64,000 nt of DNA, taken from assembly GCA_025769875.1 (NCBI GenBank), contig JAGFNK010000029.1, positions 124,001 through 188,000 of the forward strand, given 5' to 3'. This document shows, in pieces, positions 19,307 to 28,178 of this stretch (the first letter of the stretch is position 1; the number at the start of each line of letters is the position of its first letter). The notes beneath the pieces are model-generated. The model ran no database searches, was not told where the DNA came from, and saw only the letters and a list, made by a program, of their open reading frames with translations. Position numbers and translations under genes: made by a program. The DNA is from Russula earlei (Eukaryota; Basidiomycota; Agaricomycetes; Russulales; Russulaceae).

Positions 19307-19368
19307 GTACGTGTCTTGACATCTGGACAGTCTCTCATCATTCTTGTATTGACCAGCCAACGCTCAAG
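19307..19368 (+). other. Candidate intron creating the ORF A start codon (copy iii)
   Basis: The 62-nt segment runs from GTACGT, inside the last 15 nt of the LTR, to CTCAAG, with branch-like TTGAC about 15 nt before its end. It contains the primer-binding site. Joining 19306 (A) to 19369 (TG) makes ATG TCT ACT CCC in frame with ORF A; no genomic ATG precedes ORF A in that frame. The same architecture is present at 14503-14444 and 59582-59640. Confidence 0.65.
19324..19333 (+). promoter_or_regulatory. Putative self-priming primer-binding site of element A
   Basis: TGGACAGTCT starts 2 nt after the LTR and is the exact complement of the predicted RNA 5' end AGACTGTCCA at 19027-19036. It lies wholly within the candidate intron 19307-19368. 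Confidence 0.65.
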
Positions 19369-20292
19369 TGTCTACTCCCAACTCCCCCACTCTTGTCAAT
19401 ACCTCCCTGCATCTCCCTTCTCCTCTCCAGCCCACTCCACGCACCGCTCTTCGCATCCTCACTGAAGACGTCGACCCGGTCGACACATCCTCACCCCTCA
19501 GCCTCTTGTACTCCCCAACGGCTCCCCCATCGTCTCCTACCACTGTCCAGCCTATCCCAGACAACTTTGTCCCTGTCGGCACTCCCCCTCCAGTGCAGAA
19601 CGAGCAACAGCAAGCGGACCGTCCTCCCTTACCTGAAGGCTTCCTCGACCGTCCCCCCTGCACAGTATTTCGCTTCCATCCTGCACCAGTACTTCGTCCT
19701 CCCTACCACCAATCGTCGCCAGGAGCAGTGGCGTCCCCTCCACGACTTGAATCATCAAGACTACCTTGGACGCATCCCTACCTCAGACCAGTTAGCTCGT
19801 CGCGCATTCACAGACACCTTCACTACTGCCTTTCGTGCACGCATCGTCCACACTTTTGCGGTAGAACCCTCCAACACTGCCCTTGCCACCCAGTACAATC
19901 TCACCCCCTTCGGCATCTGCTCCAACGTCGGGATATACGCCCCGGACGCTGACTTTCCCCTCGGACGCATCGCTTACATTTTTAACACCTCGTTATTTAG
20001 GAAACTACTTACCTTGCCTGCTATTTACCGCCCTGCTTACGAGGGCTCGTTTTGCTTATCTATCGTACACGACTTCTTGGACGGACGTCTCGCTTTCGCA
20101 TACGGCTACTTACACTTCGAGGAGAACAGTAACCGCGTGTCCCTACGTCACTATTCGACTTATACAGTCAACACCATCCGCTTTAACCCCCAGCTACTTC
20201 GCTTTTGCTTTACGCCTCGTATTCCCCTTAACCCTCTCGAAATAATTGAGAGGTACCAGCTCGAAACCATAGATCTTGCGCACGGTTCTTAA
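19369..20292 (+). CDS. Accessory ORF A of element A (copy iii)
   Basis: After the proposed A|TG splice the protein begins MSTPNSPTL. The first 100 or so residues are Pro/Ser/Thr-rich and probably disordered, ending in PEGFLDRPPCTVFRFHP. One extra base near 19690 then shifts the frame; the second part (HQYFVLPTTN..., EQWRPLHDLN, ARIVHTFAVEPSN, YAPDADFPLGRIAYIFN, PAIYRPAYEGSFCLSIVHDF, LDGRLAFAYGYLHFEEN) is well conserved with copies at 731-1115 and 59641-60490. It stops with TAA at 20290-20292 inside a hairpin. It has no signal peptide, clear membrane segment or catalytic motif known to me. Conservation across diverged copies suggests selection on the protein. The family is unknown. Confidence 0.65.
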   Translation, partial: CLLPTPPLLSIPPCISLLLSSPLHAPLFASSLKTSTRSTHPHPSASCTPQRLPHRLLPLSSLSQTTLSLSALPLQCRTSNSKRTVLPYLKASSTVPPAQYFASILHQYFVLPTTNRRQEQWRPLHDLNHQDYLGRIPTSDQLARRAFTDTFTTAFRARIVHTFAVEPSNTALATQYNLTPFGICSNVGIYAPDADFPLGRIAYIFNTSLFRKLLTLPAIYRPAYEGSFCLSIVHDFLDGRLAFAYGYLHFEENSNRVSLRHYSTYTVNTIRFNPQLLRFCFTPRIPLNPLEIIERYQLETIDLAHGS

Positions 20293-20304
20293 AAAGTAAG
20301 AACC
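20284..20304 (+). promoter_or_regulatory. Conserved hairpin at ORF A stop / ORF B donor (copy iii)
   Basis: GGTTCTTA, loop AAAAG, TAAGAACC: 8-bp perfect stem. The ORF A stop codon is 20290-20292 and the GTAAGA donor begins at 20296. Compared with the copies at 705-725 and 60496-60516, the outermost pair changes from A-T to G-C, a compensatory change. Confidence 0.6.
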
Positions 20305-20360
20305 ACCCTTGTAACGCTTCAATAAAGATCGAATAAAGATCCTTTTTGTTTTAACTAAAG
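20296..20360 (+). other. Candidate intron creating the ORF B start codon (copy iii)
   Basis: The 65-nt GTAAGA...CTAAAG segment ends just before TG CCA CGA GAA. Joining 20295 (A) to 20361 makes ATG CCA CGA, in frame with ORF B, which otherwise would begin with GTG. The matching segment in copy iv is 60508-60561. Confidence 0.55.
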
Positions 20361-21493
20361 TGCCACGAGAATACGCCTTAGAAGAAGACGAAGAAGAAGA
20401 CGCTATCACCAGACACGTCTTAAGCCTAAATCATTATCGAACTTGGACCTCCGTCGCATTCCCTGTCACCACTTTAACCAACTTACACGACGTACCAGGA
20501 GTTGAACCACCTCACGAAGATTTCCCCCATCTTATTGTTAAAGAGTTCCTTGAAGTCTTGCCTTTTGGACAACTCTTAAGCCACGACGAACACGCACTAT
20601 ATCTTGAAACCCTTAGTCGACTTCTACCTCCAGCACGACAACAACTACTATATTGGCACCTTGCTCAAGCGAAGAACATCCAAGGACAGCCAGTTGACTA
20701 CCAATCCTTACGCACTAGTGAATTAAACCTTTGGACCAGAGTCATTCAACCACGCCACCACATCATTGTCCACTCTTTAAGGACAGGGTATCGCTTGTTT
20801 TATCTGGCTTGGACATACATCAGCTACTACCGTCTCACCGTCCAGTTCTACCACCTACGCCTCAACAGAATACAAAGGGAAAATCAATCTTACGTCCAAC
20901 TTGCTGTTGTACCAGGAATACACAACACCTTTGACTGGGAAACTAACTCTTGGCTATACGACGCAGACTACAATCAACCTTGGGCAATTACCAGCCCAGA
21001 CGCCTCATATACTGGTCCCCCTGCGTACTATTCTGTCCCAGCAATCCTAGAAGCCTCAAGTCTCGCCCCTCGACCCCTCACACCGATTCAGACCACTGTC
21101 CCAACTAGCCAAGAACGTTGGTCTGCCAGCACAGAAGATACTGAGTCAAATCCGTGGACAGCAAGGTGTAACTGCAAAACAGAGTATTGCACGTGCAACT
21201 TTCGACCAGACACACCTCCTACTCCTGACGGAATTACCTTGTGGACGCCAGGCGATTACCATCCTCCCCATTCGATAAATCTGGCTCCCTCGACACAGGA
21301 GACGCGCAGTCATCCCAACGACCCCCTGAGAGAGAAACAATTCCCAACGCAAGAGGATTTCTTGTTGAAAGACCATTACCTCCTACCCCTCCTGACGCCT
21401 ACGTACCCTTGTTTACCAATCGTATTCCTACCCCTGTTATACCTATCCCAACCCTTTGCATCACCCCTTGTTGAATCCCCTGATAGTGCCTGA
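20361..21493 (+). CDS. Accessory ORF B of element A (copy iii)
   Basis: About 377 codons, beginning MPREYALEEDEEEDAI after the proposed splice. Conserved with copies at 200-665 and 60562-61554: an acidic N-terminus, then FLEVLPFGQLLSHDEHALYLETLSRLLPPARQQLLYWHLAQ, a middle part (ELNLWTRVIQPRHHIIV, YYRLTVQFYHLRLNRIQ, NTFDWETNSWLYD) and near residue 270 a CxCx4CxC cluster followed by FRPDTPPTP. The Cys cluster keeps its spacing in copy iv and may bind a metal. The last 35 or so codons overlap a second open frame (-1) that matches copy iv better, so the true end may be in that frame. No known family is recognised. Confidence 0.68.
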
Positions 21494-21868
21494 TCTTAGG
21501 AATACTGATTTACACTGTTATCCTACCAGAACAATCCTTCTTAGCATTAAACCTACCTACGCGTTCAAGGAGAGAGTTAATTGAATTCAAGAATTATTGT
21601 ACCCAAGCTTGGCATCAACGACTGACACACTTTATAGTTTACAAGCACCCCACCAAGGAAATAAGTGACTTTGCCATCTCTCCAGCAGAATTCGAAGGAT
21701 ATCTGTGGAAAACCCGAGTAGTTCTAACACAAAGCAGCATTACTGAAGAATACTCCCGAATCCAATTAAGAAAACATCAAGGAAGACCTGATACCATTCG
21801 ACTAAAGCCAGCCTACACCATTGCATATCCTTGGAACAACGGCCATTGGACTATAACAGTCGTCTAGA
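21241..21868 (+). pseudogene. ORF C region of element A (copy iii)
   Basis: In the -1 frame relative to ORF B, RPLPPTPP...IPTPVIPIP, then after three clustered stops (21472-21489) LNLPTRSRRELIEFKNYCTQAWH and a tail ending GHWTITVV with TAG just before the gag ATG. The LPxRxRRELxxFKNxC segment is shared with 61540-61801 in the same relative frame. The stops suggest this copy is dead here. Function unknown. Confidence 0.45.
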
Positions 21869-21871
21869 TCT

Positions 21872-23382
21872 ATGAGCACTAGGAGGGACATCACTGACGA
21901 AGAAGAAAATCTAATCCCACTCCTATTTGAAAACCTCAGTTACGACACCCAAGATCACTGTTACCGAGGAAAATTTGCAGGCACACCTATTATCAACCAC
22001 GGAAATCTTTCTGACACTTGGTTATACGAAGACGATAACGACGAAGTTACCACCGAACAACTTAAAGCGGCAGCCCCAGGAGCAGAAAACGTTCAAGACT
22101 TCAACCCCTATAACTACACAGGCCTCTTCCTAGACAGACCAGTCAAGTGGAGCCGTTCTAGAAGACATTGGGTTTACTATAACAATCGAGAAGTCGATTT
22201 CTCAGCCAGAACACCTCAAGAAGTTACCGCTATCCTAGGAACTGCTCAGAGCACTCGAAGCACCACTCCAGGACCTTCTACTCGGCGTAATACCCAACAA
22301 CCTACTCCTCATACAACTAGCAACGTACCACAAGCAGTCCCTCGAACGCTCACTCCAACTAGAATCCAACTACAAGGTTCAGCCCCACCTATTGTTACAG
22401 CTACAACAACTCAGAATCCCACCATGTCAAGCAATCCACGCCTTGTTGGAACAGCACCAGAACCCTTTGACGGAAAGGCTGATAACGCAGAAGCCTTTTG
22501 GGCAGCTTTGGCCAATTATTATTACATCAATGGCGACTCCTTTACAGATGAAAGCAAGAAAGTTGCCGCTGCACTGACCCACTTTAAAGTAGGAACACCC
22601 GCCTGGAGCGTGGGCTAGAGAACAAACCACCAAGGCTATGGCTCGTACCGTAGCAGACTATGGGTCATGGGACGACTTCAAGAAAGCCTTTGCCGATCAT
22701 TTTATTCCTGCAGAAGCAGAGTTGGCCTCCGCTAATATCATGCACACCCTATTATCAAGGGAAACTACCATTTAATGAATGGTACCAGAAATGGTCGCAC
22801 CACGCATCACGAGCTACCACCGATGAAAGAACAAAGATGTACGCATTTAGGAAGAACATCAACCCGGCCTTACATCAGAAAATACTGGGAATCACACCAA
22901 CACCAACTACGCTTGCAGCCCTTGTCAAAGCAGCAAGAGAATTCGACAACCTTTTCCACCTATACAACTCCACTGCTTTTCGAGGAGGACGCTCTGTGCG
23001 TGCCCGAGGATTGAACACTCAAGGATCAGATAATCCATTGGAAATTAACTTGTACCAAGGAGAGCCCAATGAACGACCCTGGGAATCCAGAAGTGAAAGG
23101 AAACCCCTCACAGATGCAGAGAAAGAATTTCGACGCAAGAACAATCTCTGTTATTATTGTGGAAAGAAGAATCATATGGCAAATCAATGTAGAGCAAAGA
23201 AAGCAGCTCAAGGACGCCAACGACAAGGTTCTCGCCCCCAAACAGTCAGAGCTACAACCATCCAAGATGAAAACATCGAACCTGCGCAAGAAGAACCCGT
23301 TCCTGTTGCTTCACTAACGACTTGGAGAGAGACACTTGCAGACTCGATCCTCCGCCCAAGATCTGCTCCTATGGATTTTTAA
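21872..23382 (+). pseudogene. Element A Gag (frameshifted)
   Basis: Starts at a genomic ATG (MSTRRDITDEEENLIPLL). About 190 residues of leader precede the capsid (LVGTAPEPFDGKADNAEAFW; VAAALTHFKVGTPA), then ARTVADYGSWDDFKKAFADHF in a second frame after one extra T near 22604, then LPFNEWYQKWSHHASRAT and the CCHC knuckle (CYYCGKKNHMANQC, near 23150-23190) after another 1-nt shift near 22770. The frame ends at 23382, before the protease. Motif order and spacing are typical of Ty3/gypsy chromovirus Gag. The single-base shifts could be real or assembly errors; their inserted-base character is the same as in Pol. Confidence 0.85.
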
Positions 23383-23412
23383 TTGGACCCCCTTCTGCAC
23401 CGAGGAGGGACA

Positions 23413-24016
23413 TGGTCCAAATCAGTACGATACAAAGAGAAATCAATTACCCCAAAGTTTTTACCAAGAATATTCGCTCCCCTTCCATTGCCTTGAAAGT
23501 TACCTTAGGTAGGGAAGACAAGCGGCAAAGAAATCGGTGCAAGAGCCCTGCTCGACAGTGGAGCAGAAGGAATGATAATCCACGAACGATTTGCACAAAG
23601 ACACCACCTGCACCTTCGAACTATGATCAAACCCTTGCCAGCACAAAATGTAGACGGAACACAAAATGCCAATGGACTAATACGCTTTAGCACCATCCAA
23701 AGACTTCGCATTCCAAGCGCACACAGGCGCCACTCATGATGAACAAGCAGAATTCCTGGTCACTAACATTGGAGATCACGACATTATCTTAGGAACCGAT
23801 TGGCTACGACACCACAACCCAGATATTGATTGGGCAAATGATACAATCACACTGAGGAACTGCCCCCGAACTTGCCTTACCACACACCCAAGCATAACCA
23901 TTGCATCTGCATCTGGAACGCGGAATTACCAAATACAAGCGCTTACTTTCCCTGAAGAAGAAGAACCCGAGTTTACGGACATTGCTGCACTAATCTTCCC
24001 AGATACTGAAGGACCA
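23413..24016 (+). pseudogene. Element A protease region (frameshifted)
   Basis: VQISTIQREINYPKVFTKN in one frame, then after a 1-nt shift near 23515 ARALLDSGAEGMIIHERFAQ, the DSG motif of a retropepsin, followed by KPLPAQNVDGTQNANG and IGDHDIILGTDWLRHHNPDIDW. The protease would process Gag-Pol. A close relative is the fragment at 54151-54684. Confidence 0.8.
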
Positions 24017-27000
24017 TTGAACCCATGTGTTGACGAACAAATCCACGATGCGTTTAGCCCAATAACAATCAACATAAGAGCCAAATCAACCACAGCTACC
24101 AAGTTAGCCAATGCGGAAACACCCCCTAAGACATTAGACGAACTTATCCCCGCCCAATTCTTGAAATGGCGAAAGGTTTTCGATGAACAAGCTTCTCAAC
24201 GCCTTCCTGCTCACCAACCATGGGACCATGCAATCAATCTAAAACCAGGGATCGCCCGACGTGATTCTGGCATTTATCGACTTACTCCCAAGGAACTACA
24301 AGCCCTAAAAGAATACTTAGACGAACATTTGAAGAGAGGCACAATCCGACCATCAAAAGCAGCTATTGCCAGCCCATTCTTCTTTGTAGAAAAGAAAGGA
24401 GGAAATCTACGACCAGTGCAAGACTACAGAGCCCTGAATACAGCAACTGTCAAAGACGCGTATCCACTACCCTTGATTCCTGAATTAATTGACAAACTCC
24501 AAGGAGCCCAATACTTTACCAAGTTTGACGTACGATGGGGATACAACAATATTCGCCTCAGAGAGGGCGATGAACACCTCGCAGCATTCAAGACACCATT
24601 AGGACTCTTCGAACCATTGATAATGACATTTGGTCTCTGCAACGCCCCAGCCACTTTCCAACGCTTTATGAACACCATCCTAGCAAAATACATCGCCACT
24701 GAACGAGTGGTTGTTTATCTAGATGATATACTAATCATGGCGCAAACCTTGAACGAACTAGACGACTGGACACATAAGGTCCTAAAAACACTCCAAGACC
24801 ACGACTTATACTTGAAACCAGAGAAATGTGCTTTCCGACAAACCTCTATTAGTTACCTAGGCATCAATATCTCCCAAGGACGAATATCCATGGACCAAGA
24901 CAAGTTAATAGGCATTACAAAGTGGCCTACTCCGACCAATGTTACGGAAGTACAAGCATTTCTAGGATTCTGCAACTTCTATCGACGATTTATCCACCAA
25001 TACTCTCGAATAGCACGGCCCTTGTTTAACTTAACAAAGAAAGAAAACCCCTTCAAATGGGAAGACGATGAAGAACAAGCATTTCAGAAGCTAATCCAAG
25101 CATTCACAACGGCCCCAATCCTCATGTTACCTAACCACACGAAACCCTTTCGACTCATCTGCGATGCAAGTGACTTTGCAGTCGGTGCAATCTTGGAACA
25201 ACCCGATGAATTTAACAGATATCACCCAGTAGCCTATTTCTCGAAATCCTTGGACCCCGCACAACGAAATTACATGATCTATGATAAAGAACTCCTTGCT
25301 ATTGTCTTGTCCCTCTGGCACTTCCGACACTACCTTGAAGGCGCTACACACCCCATTGATCTATGGACAGACCACAATAACTTGACATACTTCATGACAA
25401 AACAGAAACTCACGAGACGACAAGCCCGATGGGCACTCCTCCTCAGCAATTTCGACTTCACCATCACCCACCACCCAGGAACTATGAACAAAGCAGACGG
25501 TCTGTCCAGGCGGCCAGACTTTAAAGAGGGGATACAAAACGAAAATGATGGAAAGGTGCTCCTAGATGACAAATTTTTTAAAATTAGAGCAACACGCACC
25601 TCTGCTACAGAACCAATCGGCGACCAGGAACTTCGACAACAACTACGATCTAGCAAAGACTATGACCCAGAAGTATCTAACGCGTTAGCAATCATTATAA
25701 AGAATGGACCAAGGCGACTATCCAAAGGCTTACAGGACTGGAACCTTGAAGATGGACTAATACTATTCAAAGGAAAAGTCTATATCCCAAACAACGACAC
25801 CCTAAGAAAGAAAATTCTAAAACTACACCACGACTCCCTTGCCACTGGGCATCCTGGCCAATGGAAAACTTATGAACTAATCAGCCGAAACTATTGGTGG
25901 CCAGGAATGCTAACTTATGTCAAAAGTTATGTAGATGGTTGCGCAATTTGCCAAAGTACAAAGAACCGTCCAAAGACAGAAACACCCCTTGTACCGATTA
26001 CACCAGCTGGAGAAGTATGGAAAAGCATTACTATGGACTTTATCACGGACCTACCGATTTCACAAGGCTTCGACAGCCTCCTAGTCGTGGTAGATCGATT
26101 CAGTAAAGCAATAATCATTACCCCTTGCCACAAGACAATCACAGCAGACGAAACAGCGACACTAATCATGAACAATGTCTGGAGAAGAATAGGGCTCCCA
26201 ACACAAATAATATCGGACAGAGGCCCTCAGTTCGCAGCAAAAGTCACTCAAGAACTATGGAAGAAGTTAAATGTCAAAGTATCATTAAGCACAGCATATC
26301 ACCCACAGACAGACTGGAGAAACAGAACGAGTTAACCAAGAACTAGAACAATACCTACGAATATTTTGCAACCATCAAGCAGACAATTGGGCAGAACTAG
26401 TTCCCTTTATGGAGTTCGCACATAATGCCAGACAACACAGTGCTACGAACAAACCCCCGTTTGAAGTCTGGTATGGCTTTAACCCAACATTTGCTCCGCC
26501 CCTTGCCTTTACATCAAAGTTCCCTTCAATCCAAGAAAGACTATCAAGACTAAACCAACTCAGAGAAGAAGTAGCTGCCTCCCTGAACCGAGCAACAGAA
26601 ATCATGAAGCAATCAGGACCTCAATCCTCCACATTTCGTTTTAAAGAAGGGGATCAAGTATGGCTGGAAGCCACGAATCTACGAACCACTCACCCAAAAG
26701 CAAAACTAGCCCCTCGACGCTATGGGCCATTCAAAGTCACCACTGCCTATCCAGTAAACGTTCGCCTCGAGCTACCAAAGTCTTGGAAGATACACCCAGT
26801 TTTTCACCACTCCCTGATTAAACCTTACAAAGAAACCATTGCCCATGGTCCTAACTTTTCAAACCCGCCACCAATATTAGTCGAAGGTGAAGAACAATAT
26901 GAAGTAGAACAGATCCTAAACTCTCGGCTCTCCCCAAACCGCAAAGGAATCCAATACCTAGTTAAATGGAAAGGGTATACGGTTGCAGAAAATACTTGGG

Positions 27001-27106
27001 AAGCCAGCATCTAACCTATCAAGAGCGCAATCACTTGTTAAAGACTTCCATCGGAAATATCCGAAGGCGCTTAGAACAATTCCCACCAGGAGTAACCCCT
27101 AAACCA
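24017..27106 (+). pseudogene. Element A Pol: RT, RNase H, integrase, chromodomain
   Basis: The long frame 24017-26335 carries RT (FVEKKGGNLRPVQDYRALN; FDVRWGYNNIRLREGDEH; VVYLDDILIM near 24710), RNase H (CDASDFAVGAIL near 25160; TDHNNLTYF), integrase zinc domain (HHDSLATGHPGQWKTY, CAICQ near 25945) and core (MDFITDLPISQGF; SDRGPQFAAK; STAYHPQTD near 26300). A single extra T near 26313 shifts the frame; it resumes to 27014 with integrase C-terminal motifs (QVWLEATNLRTTHPKAKLAP, PVFHHSLIKPYKE) and a chromodomain (EEQYEVEQIL, YLVKWKGYTVAENTWE). One extra G near 27003 shifts the last residues. The chromodomain marks it as a chromovirus; it would bind marked chromatin to target insertion. Confidence 0.92.
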
Positions 27107-27348
27107 ACAACTCTCATCATGACCTCTGTCGATGACTACCTTTATCCTTGTTACCAACGAACTTTTCAGAGAACTCCTGCGACCACATGCACCCAATCGA
27201 CCACAGCCATCCCCAAAGCAATCATAGAACAAGGGAGAACTCCCCACGAACGAACAGACTTCGACTTTTCATATGCAAACTACTCCACCTTCCAAAGAAA
27301 CAAATCCCTACTGTTGCAGGAGCAACAAGTCTATAAAGAGGGGATGAA
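27107..27348 (+). other. Element A 3' region and polypurine tract
   Basis: An open frame from ATG 27119 (MTSVDDYLYPCYQRTFQRTP...) runs through this segment into the LTR; it may be a remnant 3' ORF or chance. The tract AAAGAGGGGATGAA at 27335-27348 directly abuts the 3' LTR and is the expected plus-strand primer. Confidence 0.6.
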
Positions 27349-28178
27349 TGTTACGAACCAAGGCCAAGTCCTGGCCGAAGATTGTCCTATTTTACTCAAG
27401 AAGAACCTCTCTCACTTTGCATTGCCGACTCCCTTCCATTTTCTGGGCTATCCCTCCTGCGGTACAAGATATTGCTATTGCAAAGGCACTATAACACGAC
27501 CAGGCACCAGTTTCCTAATCGGGTAATCATCGCGTGGCAGCCACATGGCCACTCAGCCACCATGGACCCGAAACAGCGGCACAAACTCTTAGAAACTGTT
27601 GCATAAATCATCTGACGTCATCAAGGCTCCAATGACATCATGGCTGACTGAGCGACTCCACAGTGACCTCATAGGCTCACTAAGCGCTCCACAGTGACAT
27701 CATAATGATGTCATCGCTCCACAATGATCAGTAATGCGCTCAGTAAGCCTGAAAGTTGACACAAGCAAGTTTATGCCTCTGTAGTCCTATTGGATGGTAC
27801 CAAAGAGTCTAGAATAGTCCCAGTGCTTTGTAATCGACCCTGTATACTGTATATAAGCCCCAATGAAGCATGGCAGTCGTCAGACTGTCCATTTGTGATA
27901 CTCTCATCTTCCTGGGTACTCCCCCGCGACCGCTCAGTTTAAAGACTCCCTCTCGCTCCCAAGGTACTCTTCTACGACCGCCTTGTTTAAAGCCTCCTCG
28001 CTGCACTGGCTTCTAACCTTCGCCTCTGCCTCCAGTTACACGTACCAGTCCCCATCTGGTACATCTTAGTCATTTGGCTCGTCCTCTTGTTCAACGCCGC
28101 CTACGCCGCGTACCATCTGTTCCGACCCTTGCCCACCTGCTCCTGAGTCCACACGGATCAGCAGTACGTGTCTTGACA
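27349..28178 (+). repeat. 3' LTR A of element A
   Basis: An 830-bp co-linear match to 18492-19321 with scattered substitutions (for example TGGCCGAAGATT against TGGCCAAGGATT). It ends GTCTTGACA, followed by cccac. Confidence 0.92.

Larger units (their letters stand above)
18492..19321 (+). repeat. 5' LTR A of element A
   Basis: The LTR begins TGTTACGAACC and ends GTCTTGACA. It carries the bZIP-like site array (18758-18858), TATATAA at 18995, and the predicted RNA start AGACTGTCCA at 19027-19036. There is no ATG between that start and the GTACGT donor at 19307. Other copies are at 7012, 27349, 54685 and 56185/57681. Confidence 0.92.
18492..28178 (+). mobile_element. Element A, near-complete Ty3/gypsy retrotransposon with accessory ORFs
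   Basis: Two 830-bp LTRs bracket the primer-binding site, accessory ORFs A, B and C, gag, protease, RT, RNase H, integrase, chromodomain and a purine-rich tract, 9,687 bp in all. The LTRs differ at several positions, mostly C/T and A/G changes, so the insertion is not recent. Flanks (gcgtc left, cccac right) do not form a target duplication and the interrupted element E does not resume on the right, so the locus was rearranged. Gag and Pol carry several single-base insertions. Confidence 0.88.

Noticed and set aside
19324..19345. Conventional tRNA primer-binding site (TGG start complementary to a CCA end)
   Set aside because: TGG fits, but the same bases complement the element's own RNA start, and families C and D, whose sites lack TGG, show the same self-complementarity. 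No tRNA can be checked without the genome.
19680..19700. Programmed +1 frameshift in ORF A, because both copies iii and iv move from one frame to the next near the same place
   Set aside because: The extra base is at different positions (after FHP near 19690 in iii; after QVY near 59913 in iv), and copy ii reads through the second site with one base fewer. These look like independent damage.
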